This document shows, one piece after another, positions 17,283 through 23,483 of a stretch of DNA of 45,360 nt. Numbering within the stretch: the first letter of the stretch is position 1; each line of letters starts with the position of its first letter. The stretch is from a virus. The notes beneath the pieces were generated by a model. That model made no database searches and was not told the origin of the DNA. It saw only the letters and a list, made by a program, of their open reading frames with translations. The stretch lies in IMG/VR virus record IMGVR_UViG_3300028400_000011, positions 1-45,360 of that record. One strand, 5' to 3'. The translations under genes were made by a program, and so were the position numbers.

Positions 17283-17624
17283 TCATGGTTCTCTTTTTAC
17301 GACTTGAAGAACTTCATATGCTTCAGACTCCGCTTCTTCTCGAAGCTTCTCAGCACGATATTCCAATCTGTCGGCGACCTCAAGGAGCAATATGCGTGCC
17401 TTGTCTTGAACTAATTGCAGAAATTCTGAGACAATAAAGTCAGGCCATGGACAAATTGAACTACGACCGTACACGCCGTACCATGTTTCGAGTGCCTTGA
17501 GTGTAATGCCAAACTTATCTACTTCATAGCGTACTCCGTCACGGTGTTCCAGAACCTTGTTGGCGAATTGACGGGTTTGCTGTGCCTTTGCTTTAGCCTC
17601 TTTCCAATCATCTATTTTGCTCAT
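17283..17624 (-). CDS. Hypothetical helical protein
   Basis: This 113-residue protein has AAAGGGAGAAGAA before the ATG. The N-terminus is a Lys/Ala/Gln helix, the middle has an aromatic patch (ALETWYGVYGRSS), and the C-terminal ~50 residues form a long amphipathic helix with heptad-like Leu/Ala spacing. A coiled-coil partner-binding protein is plausible. The family is unknown. Confidence 0.75.
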   Translation of the reverse strand: MSKIDDWKEAKAKAQQTRQFANKVLEHRDGVRYEVDKFGITLKALETWYGVYGRSSICPWPDFIVSEFLQLVQDKARILLLEVADRLEYRAEKLREEAESEAYEVLQVVKREP

Positions 17625-17635
17625 TTCTTCTCCCT

Positions 17636-18052
17636 TTATCTTGCCACGTTATACGGTTTGGTCCACTCCGTTGGTACTAGCACATCCTCAAGTTTCATCC
17701 ACTCACCGTTCTTGAGTTCCCATAGGTGAAATGTTCTTGCGTATCTTCTCAGATCTATCTCAGATCTTGTTGAGACGTACTGAGCAAGAACAACGGTGTC
17801 AGTCTCATGCCAGGGTACTTTTTCAAGCTTTCTTTTCCTCTGGCTCACTGCAGGCGCCTGGCCAGACGTAACCTGAATGTAGACATGGGAGCCATCAGGT
17901 TTTTTCCCAACCACATCCGCGCCGAAAAAGTCCACTTTTTGCCACATGGTTCGAATACTTCTTCTCGTGAGGATGCACCCAAACTTATGAACAGCCAGGT
18001 GTTCTGCAGCTCTTTCAGCCTCTTTCCAGAGATTCTTTCTTTTCTTTGCCAT
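17636..18052 (-). CDS. PD-(D/E)XK-like nuclease, possibly resolvase-like
   Basis: This basic 138-residue protein carries the layout of a small restriction-endonuclease-like nuclease: an N-terminal helix with Glu (KEAERAAEHL), then VDFFGADVVG followed about 12 residues later by YIQVTSG, matching D-x(n)-(Q/E)-x-(K/T) patterns of archaeal Hjc-like and related phage nucleases. The expected second-motif Lys is replaced (QVT), as in several members. The size (~130-140 aa) and its place next to the primase-helicase favour a role in resolving or trimming DNA branches. The fold assignment is by motif only. Confidence 0.6.
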   Translation of the reverse strand: MAKKRKNLWKEAERAAEHLAVHKFGCILTRRSIRTMWQKVDFFGADVVGKKPDGSHVYIQVTSGQAPAVSQRKRKLEKVPWHETDTVVLAQYVSTRSEIDLRRYARTFHLWELKNGEWMKLEDVLVPTEWTKPYNVAR

Positions 18053-18053
18053 T

Positions 18054-19667
18054 TTAGTTCTCCATCAGTTTAACTCTCAGTGTTATTGGATTAACTATCA
18101 AGAGCGCCTCGAAGGATGGTGCATCTCTTGTTTTGAGAGTTCTGACGTCTACGACATCCATCCCGTCTGGTCTCTTGCTCTGTTTTGACACGGCCAGCAT
18201 GACAGAACTTTCGCCCTCTGAAATTGAGTTTCTACCACTTGACATGTTTGTTTGACCTTCTCTTTGGCTAACTCGTGAAACATGATCGATGGCAAGAACA
18301 ACGGTGGAATACTCTCTTGCCATCTTGGAGAGGAGTTTACTTCTCGTCGCCATGAGATCTCCGTAGTCCGTCTGACCTGTGATCATGCCAATGTGGTCAA
18401 TGATCATGAGTTGTGGGCGGTATTGTGTCATGATTTCGGAGAAAACATTGCGGAGATTGGTAACTGTGAGATCCCTATCTATAACTGTGGCGGGAACATC
18501 CTGTTCTGTGAGCTCACCAGAAATAATGGCATTGATTACCTCTTCTTTGGACATGTTTCTGTCCATTTGAAGATATCTTCGCATGGTCAACTCTGGCTGC
18601 ATGTCCATACTAACGTAGACGGTTCTGACGCCGAGTTCAATACCTAACCATTGGGCAATTAGACTTTTGTAGCTGCCTGGCATGCCGAGTATGGTTATCA
18701 GCTCACCAGGCAGTACTTTTATGCCTGTCTTGCCAAATGGTTTCCCAAAATCGAGAGCATTCTTGTAGTGGACTGCTGCGTAAGTGAACAGATCGCCAGT
18801 CCTGTCACTGAATGCTCTGTATGGGCAGGGGAGTTCACAGTGCGGTTGGAGTTCCGGTGAACTACAACCGTAGACATACCCCTTCTTGAAGACCTCGGAG
18901 ACTACGTGCTTAAGCTCATCATCTGGCAGTGGGTCTGATGCCAGCCAGTAGGAAAGCATGTGGAGCGTCTCATCCTGGTTGAAGTTCCAGCGTCTGAAGA
19001 ACTGAGCCAGGATAAGAGCATTGATATGTCTAGATCCTCTGACTGGACCTTCATGCCAGATGTTTCGGATACACGGTGGCCAGAATGGTCTGTCTCTAAC
19101 TTCTGGTGACTTTCCTTTTGTTTTTGTGGTTGGTTTCTCTTTTTTGAAGATTTTGACTTTCTCAAAAACAGCGGAAGGAACAGGAGAGTTGGGTGGTTTT
19201 GAGGCTAGCTTCGCTGCATCTTCGGGGTCAAGGAGCTCTGGCAGTTTTATTTTCCAGAGGCCTCTTTTCCTATTGAATGTATTCTCCAGACGGATAAGCT
19301 GGTTTCTCCTGTAGCGCTGGATGTCAGCGTAGGGGAAATATTTCTTGATGGTCTGTGCTACAACGCCTGTTTCAATGTCTTCAATAGTGAAGTCCCATCC
19401 GTCCTGGAGATTTATGTGGTAGCCTCCACCAGACCACCAGATCTCGTGTTGCAGTCCGCTGTCCTTGAGGGTTTGTTTAAGCTGCGAGAGGATTTGTTCG
19501 GTTGGATGGTCAACATCAATCCACAGGTCCACCAGTCTTGGGACATTATCGTAGACGAGAATGGACCTGTGGATCTCTTCTTTGCCATAGAAGTTCTTTC
19601 TATCTTGAAAGGGTACGAAGTTCCCTCTCCGTACCCTTTCTCCGAACGTAGCTATTTCGACAAGCAT
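18054..19667 (-). CDS. AEP-type primase fused to RecA-fold replicative helicase
   Basis: This 537-residue protein has GGGAGGGGCTT before its ATG. The N-terminal half has archaeo-eukaryotic primase motifs: LWIDVDH with D51 and D53 as the metal-binding pair, then WWSGGGYHINL (79-84, S-x-G-x-x-H), then a later basic strand region. A Cys-rich stretch lies around residues 266-283 (CSSPELQPHCELPCPY). The C-terminal half is a helicase of the DnaB/RepA kind, with Walker A GMPGSYKS (about 328-335) and Walker B LMIIDHIG (about 418-425). It would both prime and unwind at the phage fork. No DNA polymerase accompanies it, so it probably recruits the host replicase. Confidence 0.88.
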   Translation of the reverse strand: MLVEIATFGERVRRGNFVPFQDRKNFYGKEEIHRSILVYDNVPRLVDLWIDVDHPTEQILSQLKQTLKDSGLQHEIWWSGGGYHINLQDGWDFTIEDIETGVVAQTIKKYFPYADIQRYRRNQLIRLENTFNRKRGLWKIKLPELLDPEDAAKLASKPPNSPVPSAVFEKVKIFKKEKPTTKTKGKSPEVRDRPFWPPCIRNIWHEGPVRGSRHINALILAQFFRRWNFNQDETLHMLSYWLASDPLPDDELKHVVSEVFKKGYVYGCSSPELQPHCELPCPYRAFSDRTGDLFTYAAVHYKNALDFGKPFGKTGIKVLPGELITILGMPGSYKSLIAQWLGIELGVRTVYVSMDMQPELTMRRYLQMDRNMSKEEVINAIISGELTEQDVPATVIDRDLTVTNLRNVFSEIMTQYRPQLMIIDHIGMITGQTDYGDLMATRSKLLSKMAREYSTVVLAIDHVSRVSQREGQTNMSSGRNSISEGESSVMLAVSKQSKRPDGMDVVDVRTLKTRDAPSFEALLIVNPITLRVKLMEN

Positions 19668-19684
19668 AAGCCCCTCCCGCTATT

Positions 19685-20149
19685 TTATAATGGCAAGGGC
19701 TCACCTGCTTCGTCTTCCTCCTGCTTTTGAGGCCGTTCTCTGTTTAACCACCACTGGTTTCTCTTTTTGTAGTCTTCAAGCTTTTCGTCTGCGTAGGGAG
19801 GGGTCTTGCCGATAGTCAGGTAGCCCGATGTATCCTTGTAGATGAATGCTTTGATCGTCTTGCCAATCATCTCGTCTGTTTGGTAGACCTTGCCATATTC
19901 GGACTCTGTAGGCTTAAGTCCTGCGGCAATGTACCAGTGTTCCAGACTCCAGAGCCGATCCATTGGGAAGAATAATGTTCTTTTGATCTCAATCGCGCCA
20001 AGCTTAAAGGATGCACGCACCCTTACTGCTTGGCCCTTTTCATTTGAGATCTCATCTTCTTCCCACTGCGTGATTATGACGTTCTGAAAAGATTCGTCAG
20101 GGTAACTGATTTTCCTTGACTGTTGATCCTTAGGGATAGTCCTTTGCAT
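19685..20149 (-). CDS. SSB-like protein with acidic C-terminal tail
   Basis: This 154-residue protein starts at ATG 20149 behind AAAGGAGAAGAAG; an upstream in-frame TTG at 20167 is less likely. The body is beta-rich with aromatic residues, as in OB-fold DNA-binding proteins. It ends in an acidic tail (QEEDEAGEPLPL) like those by which SSBs bind partner proteins. It lies directly upstream of the primase-helicase in the same transcript and in one block with the Sak4-like ATPase, whose family typically works with an SSB. The assignment is by context and tail, not by a diagnostic motif. Confidence 0.55.
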   Translation of the reverse strand: MQRTIPKDQQSRKISYPDESFQNVIITQWEEDEISNEKGQAVRVRASFKLGAIEIKRTLFFPMDRLWSLEHWYIAAGLKPTESEYGKVYQTDEMIGKTIKAFIYKDTSGYLTIGKTPPYADEKLEDYKKRNQWWLNRERPQKQEEDEAGEPLPL

Positions 20150-20163
20150 CTTCTTCTCCTTTG

Positions 20164-20571
20164 TCAAAATTCACTCGGCTCTACTGTTTTGCCACACGTC
20201 TCACAGGTGTATTCTTTTCCGGTTTTGATCCAACTGTGGTAACAGCCAGGTTGTTTTGCAGGTTTGACTGACAGTTCGACATCTTCGAGTGGAATTGAAT
20301 AGATCTGTGGGCCGGTAGGAGGAATATACTCCCCCGCTGACTCAAAAACAAGGTAGATTCTAACCCTTGGCAGGTCTAGCATGTAGGTTGCTTCGATTCT
20401 GATAGTTAAGCAACGTACCTTGAGCTCTTTTCTTGGCGCTATAGGAATTCCTCTTGGAACTAGGTCTGCTGGTTTACCTGGTCTGATTTTGGTTTTGTTG
20501 TAGACTTCTTTTGCTAGAACTGCCAAACTGTCTTCAATCTCTTTGATTTTCTTCTTGATCTCTGTAGACAT
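20164..20571 (-). CDS. Hypothetical protein with C-terminal zinc ribbon
   Basis: This 135-residue protein has ACGGAGGCAGAGA before its ATG. An N-terminal coiled helix leads into a beta-rich middle. The last ~30 residues have CYHSWIKTGKEYTCETCGK, a C...H...C-x-x-C arrangement likely to bind zinc. It lies next to the SSB-like gene, so a replication-related or nucleic-acid role is possible. No family is recognised. Confidence 0.72.
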   Translation of the reverse strand: MSTEIKKKIKEIEDSLAVLAKEVYNKTKIRPGKPADLVPRGIPIAPRKELKVRCLTIRIEATYMLDLPRVRIYLVFESAGEYIPPTGPQIYSIPLEDVELSVKPAKQPGCYHSWIKTGKEYTCETCGKTVEPSEF

Positions 20572-20707
20572 TCTCTGCCTCCGTTTTTACTTCGAGTCCT
20601 CTCCAAAAACACTCTTCACAGACCACTCTTTCACCAATGACAAATACCATGTCCTCTGGCCAGTGGGCATGGCAGATGTCACATTCTACGTAGCTGTCTG
20701 CGTACAT
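20534..20707 (-). CDS. Small double-CxxC zinc protein (57 aa)
   Basis: I chose ATG 20707, which stands behind AGAAGGAGG; a longer open frame reaches 20920 but would run through the neighbouring gene. The 57-residue product has two CxxC pairs (CDICHAHW and CEECFW) about 20 residues apart, a clear small zinc-binding fold, and then an acidic tail. It overlaps the next gene by 38 bp. It is probably a DNA- or protein-binding accessory factor. Confidence 0.72.
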   Translation of the reverse strand: MYADSYVECDICHAHWPEDMVFVIGERVVCEECFWRGLEVKTEAENVYRDQEENQRD

Positions 20708-20772
20708 TTTAGACCTCCTTCTCTCTTGTTTTTGTTCAAGGGCACGAGCCTTTTTGCCCGCGCCCCGTGTTT

Positions 20773-21054
20773 TTACTTGAGGATCGTGACGTCCATTGAG
20801 CCGTCTGGATATTCTATAGCCGCAGCCAAGTATTTCGGCCACGGACCTGGCTCCCAGATCCAGTAGATATCCTTGATTGCTTCGCCTGCAAGAACGTGGC
20901 GGCGAACGGCCTGAGCCCATGGACTTGTTCGCTTATTGCGGTTCTGACGGGCGCCTCTCAGATGGACTGGTTTTTGTGTGCTGATGTAACTCACGTGCTT
21001 TTCCTGGAGTTCCATGACGGTACGCAGGACTTCTTCTTCTGTTTCTTGTTTCAT
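20773..21054 (-). CDS. Hypothetical protein
   Basis: This 93-residue protein has AAAGGAGGGCAAAGAA before its ATG. The acidic N-terminal helix (EEEVLRTVMELQEKHV) is followed by a basic linker (RGARQNRNKRTSPW) and a beta-like C-terminus that ends DVTILK. It overlaps the preceding gene by 4 bp. The 65 bp after its stop hold a weak GC-rich inverted repeat and one copy of the CAAAAAC word. The family is unknown. Confidence 0.72.
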   Translation of the reverse strand: MKQETEEEVLRTVMELQEKHVSYISTQKPVHLRGARQNRNKRTSPWAQAVRRHVLAGEAIKDIYWIWEPGPWPKYLAAAIEYPDGSMDVTILK

Positions 21055-21275
21055 TTCTTTGCCCTCCTTTTCAGTTTGCTTTTTGGGTAGACAAAGTAGT
21101 TGTTGCCGTATCCTATGAGTACAGCTTCCTTATTTGGGGTAATTTCCACAAGAGTAACTGGGCTTCCTGCGTCGTTCTTGAGCCCAAGGTGGATCGTGAC
21201 TGTTCCGAAATCTGTGTTGATGCGGAGCAGGTCTCTATCTCCGATTTCTTCCGAGTGGAAATTGATCGTCTTCAC
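21051..21275 (-). CDS. Small hypothetical protein (GTG start)
   Basis: This 74-residue protein starts at GTG 21275 behind GGAGGGGG, inside the end of the preceding membrane-protein gene (41 bp overlap). It is beta-rich (INTDFGTVTIHLGL, EAVLIGYGNNYFVY) and ends in a basic tail (KSKLKRRAKK). It may bind nucleic acid. No family is recognised. Confidence 0.7.
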   Translation of the reverse strand: MKTINFHSEEIGDRDLLRINTDFGTVTIHLGLKNDAGSPVTLVEITPNKEAVLIGYGNNYFVYPKSKLKRRAKK

Positions 21276-21462
21276 TTTCCCCCTCCATTATCCCGGTTAC
21301 AATGAGAACCACTGCAACAAAAACAAGGAGGATGATTAGCGCAGTCGTGCCGAAGAATACCTCGTCCGATTTGATTGCGAGATGGTAGAGCCTCTGGTTG
21401 AAGTTCAAGAAGTAGACTCCGACCAAAAGCAGCAGACCTAGTACTAACCTGACTGGCTTCAT
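21235..21462 (-). CDS. Small two-helix membrane protein
   Basis: This 75-residue protein has AGGAGGAAATCTC before its ATG. It has two membrane helices (about residues 4-22, VRLVLGLLLLVGVYFLNF, and about 38-58, TTALIILLVFVAVVLIVTG) and an acidic-basic soluble tail. It is the first gene after the promoter-like gap at 21463-21622, so it may head a transcription unit. Holin-like topology is possible, but early expression makes an envelope-modifying or exclusion role equally likely. Confidence 0.75.
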   Translation of the reverse strand: MKPVRLVLGLLLLVGVYFLNFNQRLYHLAIKSDEVFFGTTALIILLVFVAVVLIVTGIMEGESEDDQFPLGRNRR

Positions 21463-21527
21463 GAGATTTCCTCCTGTTTTTGTTTGTTATAGCCAGTTAA
21501 CATCCTGTTTAGTTGGCGGATTGTAGG

Positions 21528-21577
21528 TGTGCAAATTTTGCACAGTTGGACAGTTTAGGCTGTTGAGATTTTCTACA
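21528..21577. promoter_or_regulatory. Two operator-like dyads in the gap before the replication block
   Basis: The 160-bp gap 21463-21622 contains a near-perfect dyad, TGTGCAAATTTTGCACA (21528-21544, 8-bp arms around one base), and TGTTGAGATTTTCTACA (21561-21577). The second is nearly identical to a dyad at 22222-22238 in the larger array before the preceding gene (one base differs). Shared sites at two places before leftward genes suggest one regulator acting on both. I see no convincing -10/-35 pair of the E. coli type here. Confidence 0.6.
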
Positions 21578-21581
21578 ATAA

Positions 21582-21611
21582 GCCAGGGCATCCCTATTGG
21601 GACACCCTGGC
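21582..21611 (-). terminator. Hairpin after the 139-aa leftward gene
   Basis: GCCAGGG (21582-21588) pairs with CCCTGGC (21605-21611), and TCCC pairs with GGGA around a TATT loop; a CA/CA internal mismatch separates the two stems. It lies 11 bp past the stop of the gene at 21623-22042. Read leftward it is followed by TTATTGTAG, a weak T tract, so termination may be partial. Confidence 0.6.
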
Positions 21612-21622
21612 GGTGTCAGGCG

Positions 21623-22042
21623 TTACTCCGGTAGTATCCCAGGTGGATATTTGTCCCCAAATTGTAACGCGACTTTTTTGAGTTCCTTGAATGTTGTAGC
21701 TTTCTTAAGAAACTGCTTTGTTTTCCATCTGAGCGTTGTGTATGCGTAGAATGTGGCCCAGATGAGAAAAGCTGCCACTGATGCTGGCCTTGTTTCAATG
21801 ATTTCTCCATCATACTCATAATCGAGTATGATTTCGTCTTTGTCGAGGTTGGTGTAAATGCTGTAACCCGTTCTTGTTTTCCGGTCATAGCCTGGCTCGA
21901 ATGCCATGAAGCTGTGGCTAGAGAGGCTTTCTTTGTCAATGAGCGGGCTGACGTATCTCACATCCCAGCCGAGACTCTCAAGCGCCTGGACCAATTCTTG
22001 AACTGTGAACACTGCTTTTGATTTAATTTCTGGAGATTGCAT
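21623..22042 (-). CDS. Hypothetical protein downstream of the operator array
   Basis: This 139-residue protein starts at ATG 22042 behind AGGAGGGG; the longer open frame up to 22168 would run into the operator array. It has an N-terminal helix (FTVQELVQALESLGWDV), an acidic strand-rich middle (KDEIILDYEYDGEII), a mildly hydrophobic helix (AAFLIWATFYAYTT) and a basic C-terminus. Directly downstream of a multi-site operator and followed by its own terminator, it is the best candidate for a regulated early gene, perhaps autoregulated. No helix-turn-helix is evident and no family is recognised. Confidence 0.75.
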   Translation of the reverse strand: MQSPEIKSKAVFTVQELVQALESLGWDVRYVSPLIDKESLSSHSFMAFEPGYDRKTRTGYSIYTNLDKDEIILDYEYDGEIIETRPASVAAFLIWATFYAYTTLRWKTKQFLKKATTFKELKKVALQFGDKYPPGILPE

Positions 22043-22081
22043 TTTGTCCCCTCCTGCAGATCCTTTGTTTTTGTACCCACA

Positions 22082-22091
22082 CCACGCGTGG
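22082..22091. repeat. Perfect 10-bp palindrome CCACGCGTGG
   Basis: CCACGCGTGG lies between the dyad array and the ribosome site of the gene starting at 22042, in what should be its 5' leader. It could be a protein site or a leader hairpin. A copy of the GTTTTTG word follows on its left at 22067. Confidence 0.45.
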
Positions 22092-22118
22092 CTGGAGTTT
22101 ACTAGGTGTGGACGTTTA

Positions 22119-22238
22119 TGTGCGAAAATGCTGCACGGTGTAGAATATTCAACAGTGAGTGTTGACAAAACCCAACACCCCTGTGAAATTCCATTTCACA
22201 CCATGTACCATTTGGTACACATGTTGAGATTCTCTACA
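22119..22238. promoter_or_regulatory. Array of TGT...ACA dyads (putative operator/promoter region)
   Basis: Five dyads start with TGT and end with ACA: TGTAGAATATTCAACA (22139-22154), TGTTGACAAAACCCAACA (22160-22177), TGTGAAATTCCATTTCACA (22182-22200), TGTACCATTTGGTACA (22204-22219) and TGTTGAGATTCTCTACA (22222-22238). A weaker one (TGTGC...GCAC) lies at 22119-22137. Centres are 18-24 bp apart, about two helical turns, so bound proteins would lie on one face. The first site overlaps a possible leftward -10 (TATTCT, with TTGTCA 15 bp upstream). This looks like the switch for the gene at 21623-22042. Confidence 0.65.
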
Positions 22239-22263
22239 CATATGCTACTCTGCCACAGTTTGA

Positions 22264-22298
22264 GCTGCGGAAACCCAAGATGTGTTGAGTTCCGCAGC
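22264..22298. repeat. Inverted repeat GCTGCGGAA/TTCCGCAGC
   Basis: Perfect 9-bp arms (22264-22272 and 22290-22298) surround a 17-base loop, between the dyad array and the hairpin terminator. There is no T tract on either useful side, so it is not a simple terminator. It could be a protein site or an RNA structure downstream of the terminator. Confidence 0.5.
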
Positions 22299-22307
22299 AA
22301 AAAAGCC

Positions 22308-22340
22308 AAGCACGCCTGTGTGAGATGCACAGGCGTGCTT
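22308..22340 (-). terminator. Strong Rho-independent terminator of the 83-aa leftward gene
   Basis: Perfect 13-bp arms, AAGCACGCCTGTG (22308-22320) and CACAGGCGTGCTT (22328-22340), flank a 7-base loop. Read leftward, the stem is followed by GGCTTTTTTGC, a T6 tract. It begins 11 bp past the stop of the gene at 22352-22603, so that gene is its own transcription unit. Confidence 0.9.
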
Positions 22341-22351
22341 GTGCAAGAACG

Positions 22352-22603
22352 TCAGGAAAGCAGAGTAGAGAGATCCTCTTCCTCTGCTCCGGCGATTAGC
22401 AGCACCCAATCGGTGCCACTCTCCGCTGTTCTGACAGTGGCCACGACACCCAGCGCCTTGCTGAGCGTCTTGGCGAGTTCATCTGCTGGCGTGTCTGAAC
22501 TTGCCACACCAACGTTGCTGCCAGACTCCAATGTCTCTTTGATTTCCGAGACGCTGATTGGAGCGATTCCCCTGCGGGTCCATGTCCAGGCTCTGCCTTT
22601 CAT
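22352..22603 (-). CDS. Small monocistronic protein (83 aa)
   Basis: This 83-residue protein has GAGGTG 5 bp before its ATG and a strong terminator just past its stop, so it is transcribed alone. It is acidic, rich in Ser/Ala/Thr and free of Cys. A helix (VSEIKETLES) is followed by a likely beta strand (TDWVLLIAG) and an acidic end (EEEDLSTLL). It is the first leftward gene beside the gene-free region, the place where phages often put a regulator or an immediate-early host-takeover protein. No family is recognised. Confidence 0.68.
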   Translation of the reverse strand: MKGRAWTWTRRGIAPISVSEIKETLESGSNVGVASSDTPADELAKTLSKALGVVATVRTAESGTDWVLLIAGAEEEDLSTLLS

Positions 22604-22697
22604 GTTGCACCTCGCTCTTTTGGTTCACTACCTTCTCTCCATGGCATCCCCCAGGACCATCCAAAGCCGAGCGAAGCGAGGCGAAAGAGAGCACAAG

Positions 22698-23056
22698 CAA
22701 AAACAACCTGCAAAAACAGAAGGGGGTACCCACACCCTTGAAAGTTGAGCTTACAGGGGGATAGAGTACTCACTCACAAATTAGTACAACTCTGAAATTT
22801 TGAACGCTGTTAGTTAAGGAAAGAACATTCAAAAACAAGGAGTGAAAGTTCAGGCAGGCAAGACTGCTGGGGAGAAGCACATCCAGTGCTGCGATTTCAA
22901 CCTCTGTTTTTGAGACACCCTCCTGTCCCCAGAAAAGAACGCACCCTCCCGCAACTTCTTTAACGCGTAGCGTTGTTCCCTGGTTCCAAAAAATTGAGCA
23001 AATTTGCACAACAAAATGAGAAAATTGGCGGGAAAGCTTACAAGGATAGCAAAAAC
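22698..23056. repeat. Cluster of the CAAAAAC/GTTTTTG word
   Basis: Five copies lie within 360 non-coding bp: CAAAAAC at 22698, 22711, 22830 and 23050, and its complement at 22906. This is several times denser than in the genes (about one per 1.1 kb). Most copies extend to CAAAAACA. Elsewhere the word is scattered on both strands through the genome. Confidence 0.7.
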
Positions 23057-23122
23057 AAGTAGTTAAGCATGCTTGCAGTTTCAGTAAGCATAGACTACCC
23101 CACAATTCGGAGCATCACGCTC

Positions 23123-23163
23123 GCAAGGGGCTGGGCAGGGTTGCGAAGCGCCCCGCCCCTTGC
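23123..23163. repeat. GC-rich long hairpin
   Basis: GCAAGGGGC (23123-23131) pairs perfectly with GCCCCTTGC (23155-23163), and an inner GGGC/GCCC continues the stem. Neither side has a T tract, so it is not a typical terminator. It is part of the gene-free region. Confidence 0.65.
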
Positions 23164-23226
23164 TCGCTATTGACTATGATCAAGTTTATTAGTATGTTCA
23201 ACCAGGTATGTAAGAGCGAAATAAGC

Positions 23227-23254
23227 GCGAATGGGGGGCTACGCCCCCCTTCGC
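23227..23254. repeat. G-run/C-run hairpin
   Basis: GCGAA, a bulged T and GGGGGGC pair with GCCCCCC and TTCGC around a 3-base TAC loop. This very stable structure has no T tract. It may act as a cruciform or RNA structure in the gene-free region. Confidence 0.7.
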
Positions 23255-23355
23255 AAACAACCCCCGGGACGCAAGATTTACTAAGGCAAGTACCCCATCC
23301 GACTAGCAAGCTGCTTAAAGAAGCTTGCCAAGCAAGCTGTAAGTTGCTAAACTAG

Positions 23356-23372
23356 CAAGCGTAGAACGCTTG
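23356..23372. repeat. CAAGCGT/ACGCTTG hairpin
   Basis: Perfect 7-bp arms with an AGA loop. It follows a run of related GCAAGC/GCTTGC words (23308-23358), including GCAAGCT...AGCTTGC, so the stretch 23300-23372 is a small repeat-rich patch just before the rightward block. Confidence 0.6.
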
Positions 23373-23473
23373 AGAAATGAAAAAAGTTCCTGAAATTTTT
23401 GTAACAATGGAACTTTGTGATACTACGGTAGTTAAAGGCAGTAGAGAGATTTAAAATCTTGCAAAAAGTTCTG

Positions 23474-23479
23474 TATTAT
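23474..23479 (+). promoter_or_regulatory. Possible -10 element for the rightward block (leaderless start)
   Basis: TATTAT ends 4 bp before the ATG of the first rightward gene, which lacks any Shine-Dalgarno, unlike almost every other gene here. If this is the -10 box, transcription would begin at or next to the ATG, giving a leaderless mRNA. The -35 region (TTTAAA about 17 bp upstream) is not canonical. Confidence 0.4.
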
Positions 23480-23483
23480 TTAC

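Larger units (their letters stand above)
22604..23483. other. 880-bp gene-free, hairpin-rich region between divergent blocks (candidate origin/control region)
   Basis: No reading frame here looks coding: the longest (111 and 83 codons) are Cys-rich or overlap on the wrong strand and lack ribosome sites. It holds at least five inverted repeats (22962-22974, 23069-23091, 23123-23163, 23227-23254, 23356-23372) and five copies of the CAAAAAC/GTTTTTG word (22698, 22711, 22830, 22906, 23050). Its G/C-run hairpins sit beside A/T-rich stretches near both ends. Divergent genes on each side and repeated short words fit a replication origin, a control region or a structured non-coding RNA; I cannot decide which. 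Confidence 0.55.

Noticed and set aside
22182-22200. CRP/FNR binding site
   Set aside because: TGTGA...TCACA is present but the spacing is 9, not 6, and the site belongs to an array with other cores; a direct CRP claim is not supported.
10359-22603. Integrase, repressor or other lysogeny genes
   Set aside because: No tyrosine or serine recombinase motif and no clear helix-turn-helix protein seen in any leftward product, so there is no support for a temperate lifestyle.
22770-23105. 111-codon leftward frame in the gene-free region
   Set aside because: Cys-, Phe- and Leu-rich composition, no ribosome site and many inverted repeats beneath it; it does not look like protein coding.
22604-23483. 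tRNA or CRISPR array in the gene-free region
   Set aside because: No T-arm consensus with a CCA end, no cloverleaf, and no regularly spaced direct repeats of 20-40 bp; the repeats are short inverted ones.
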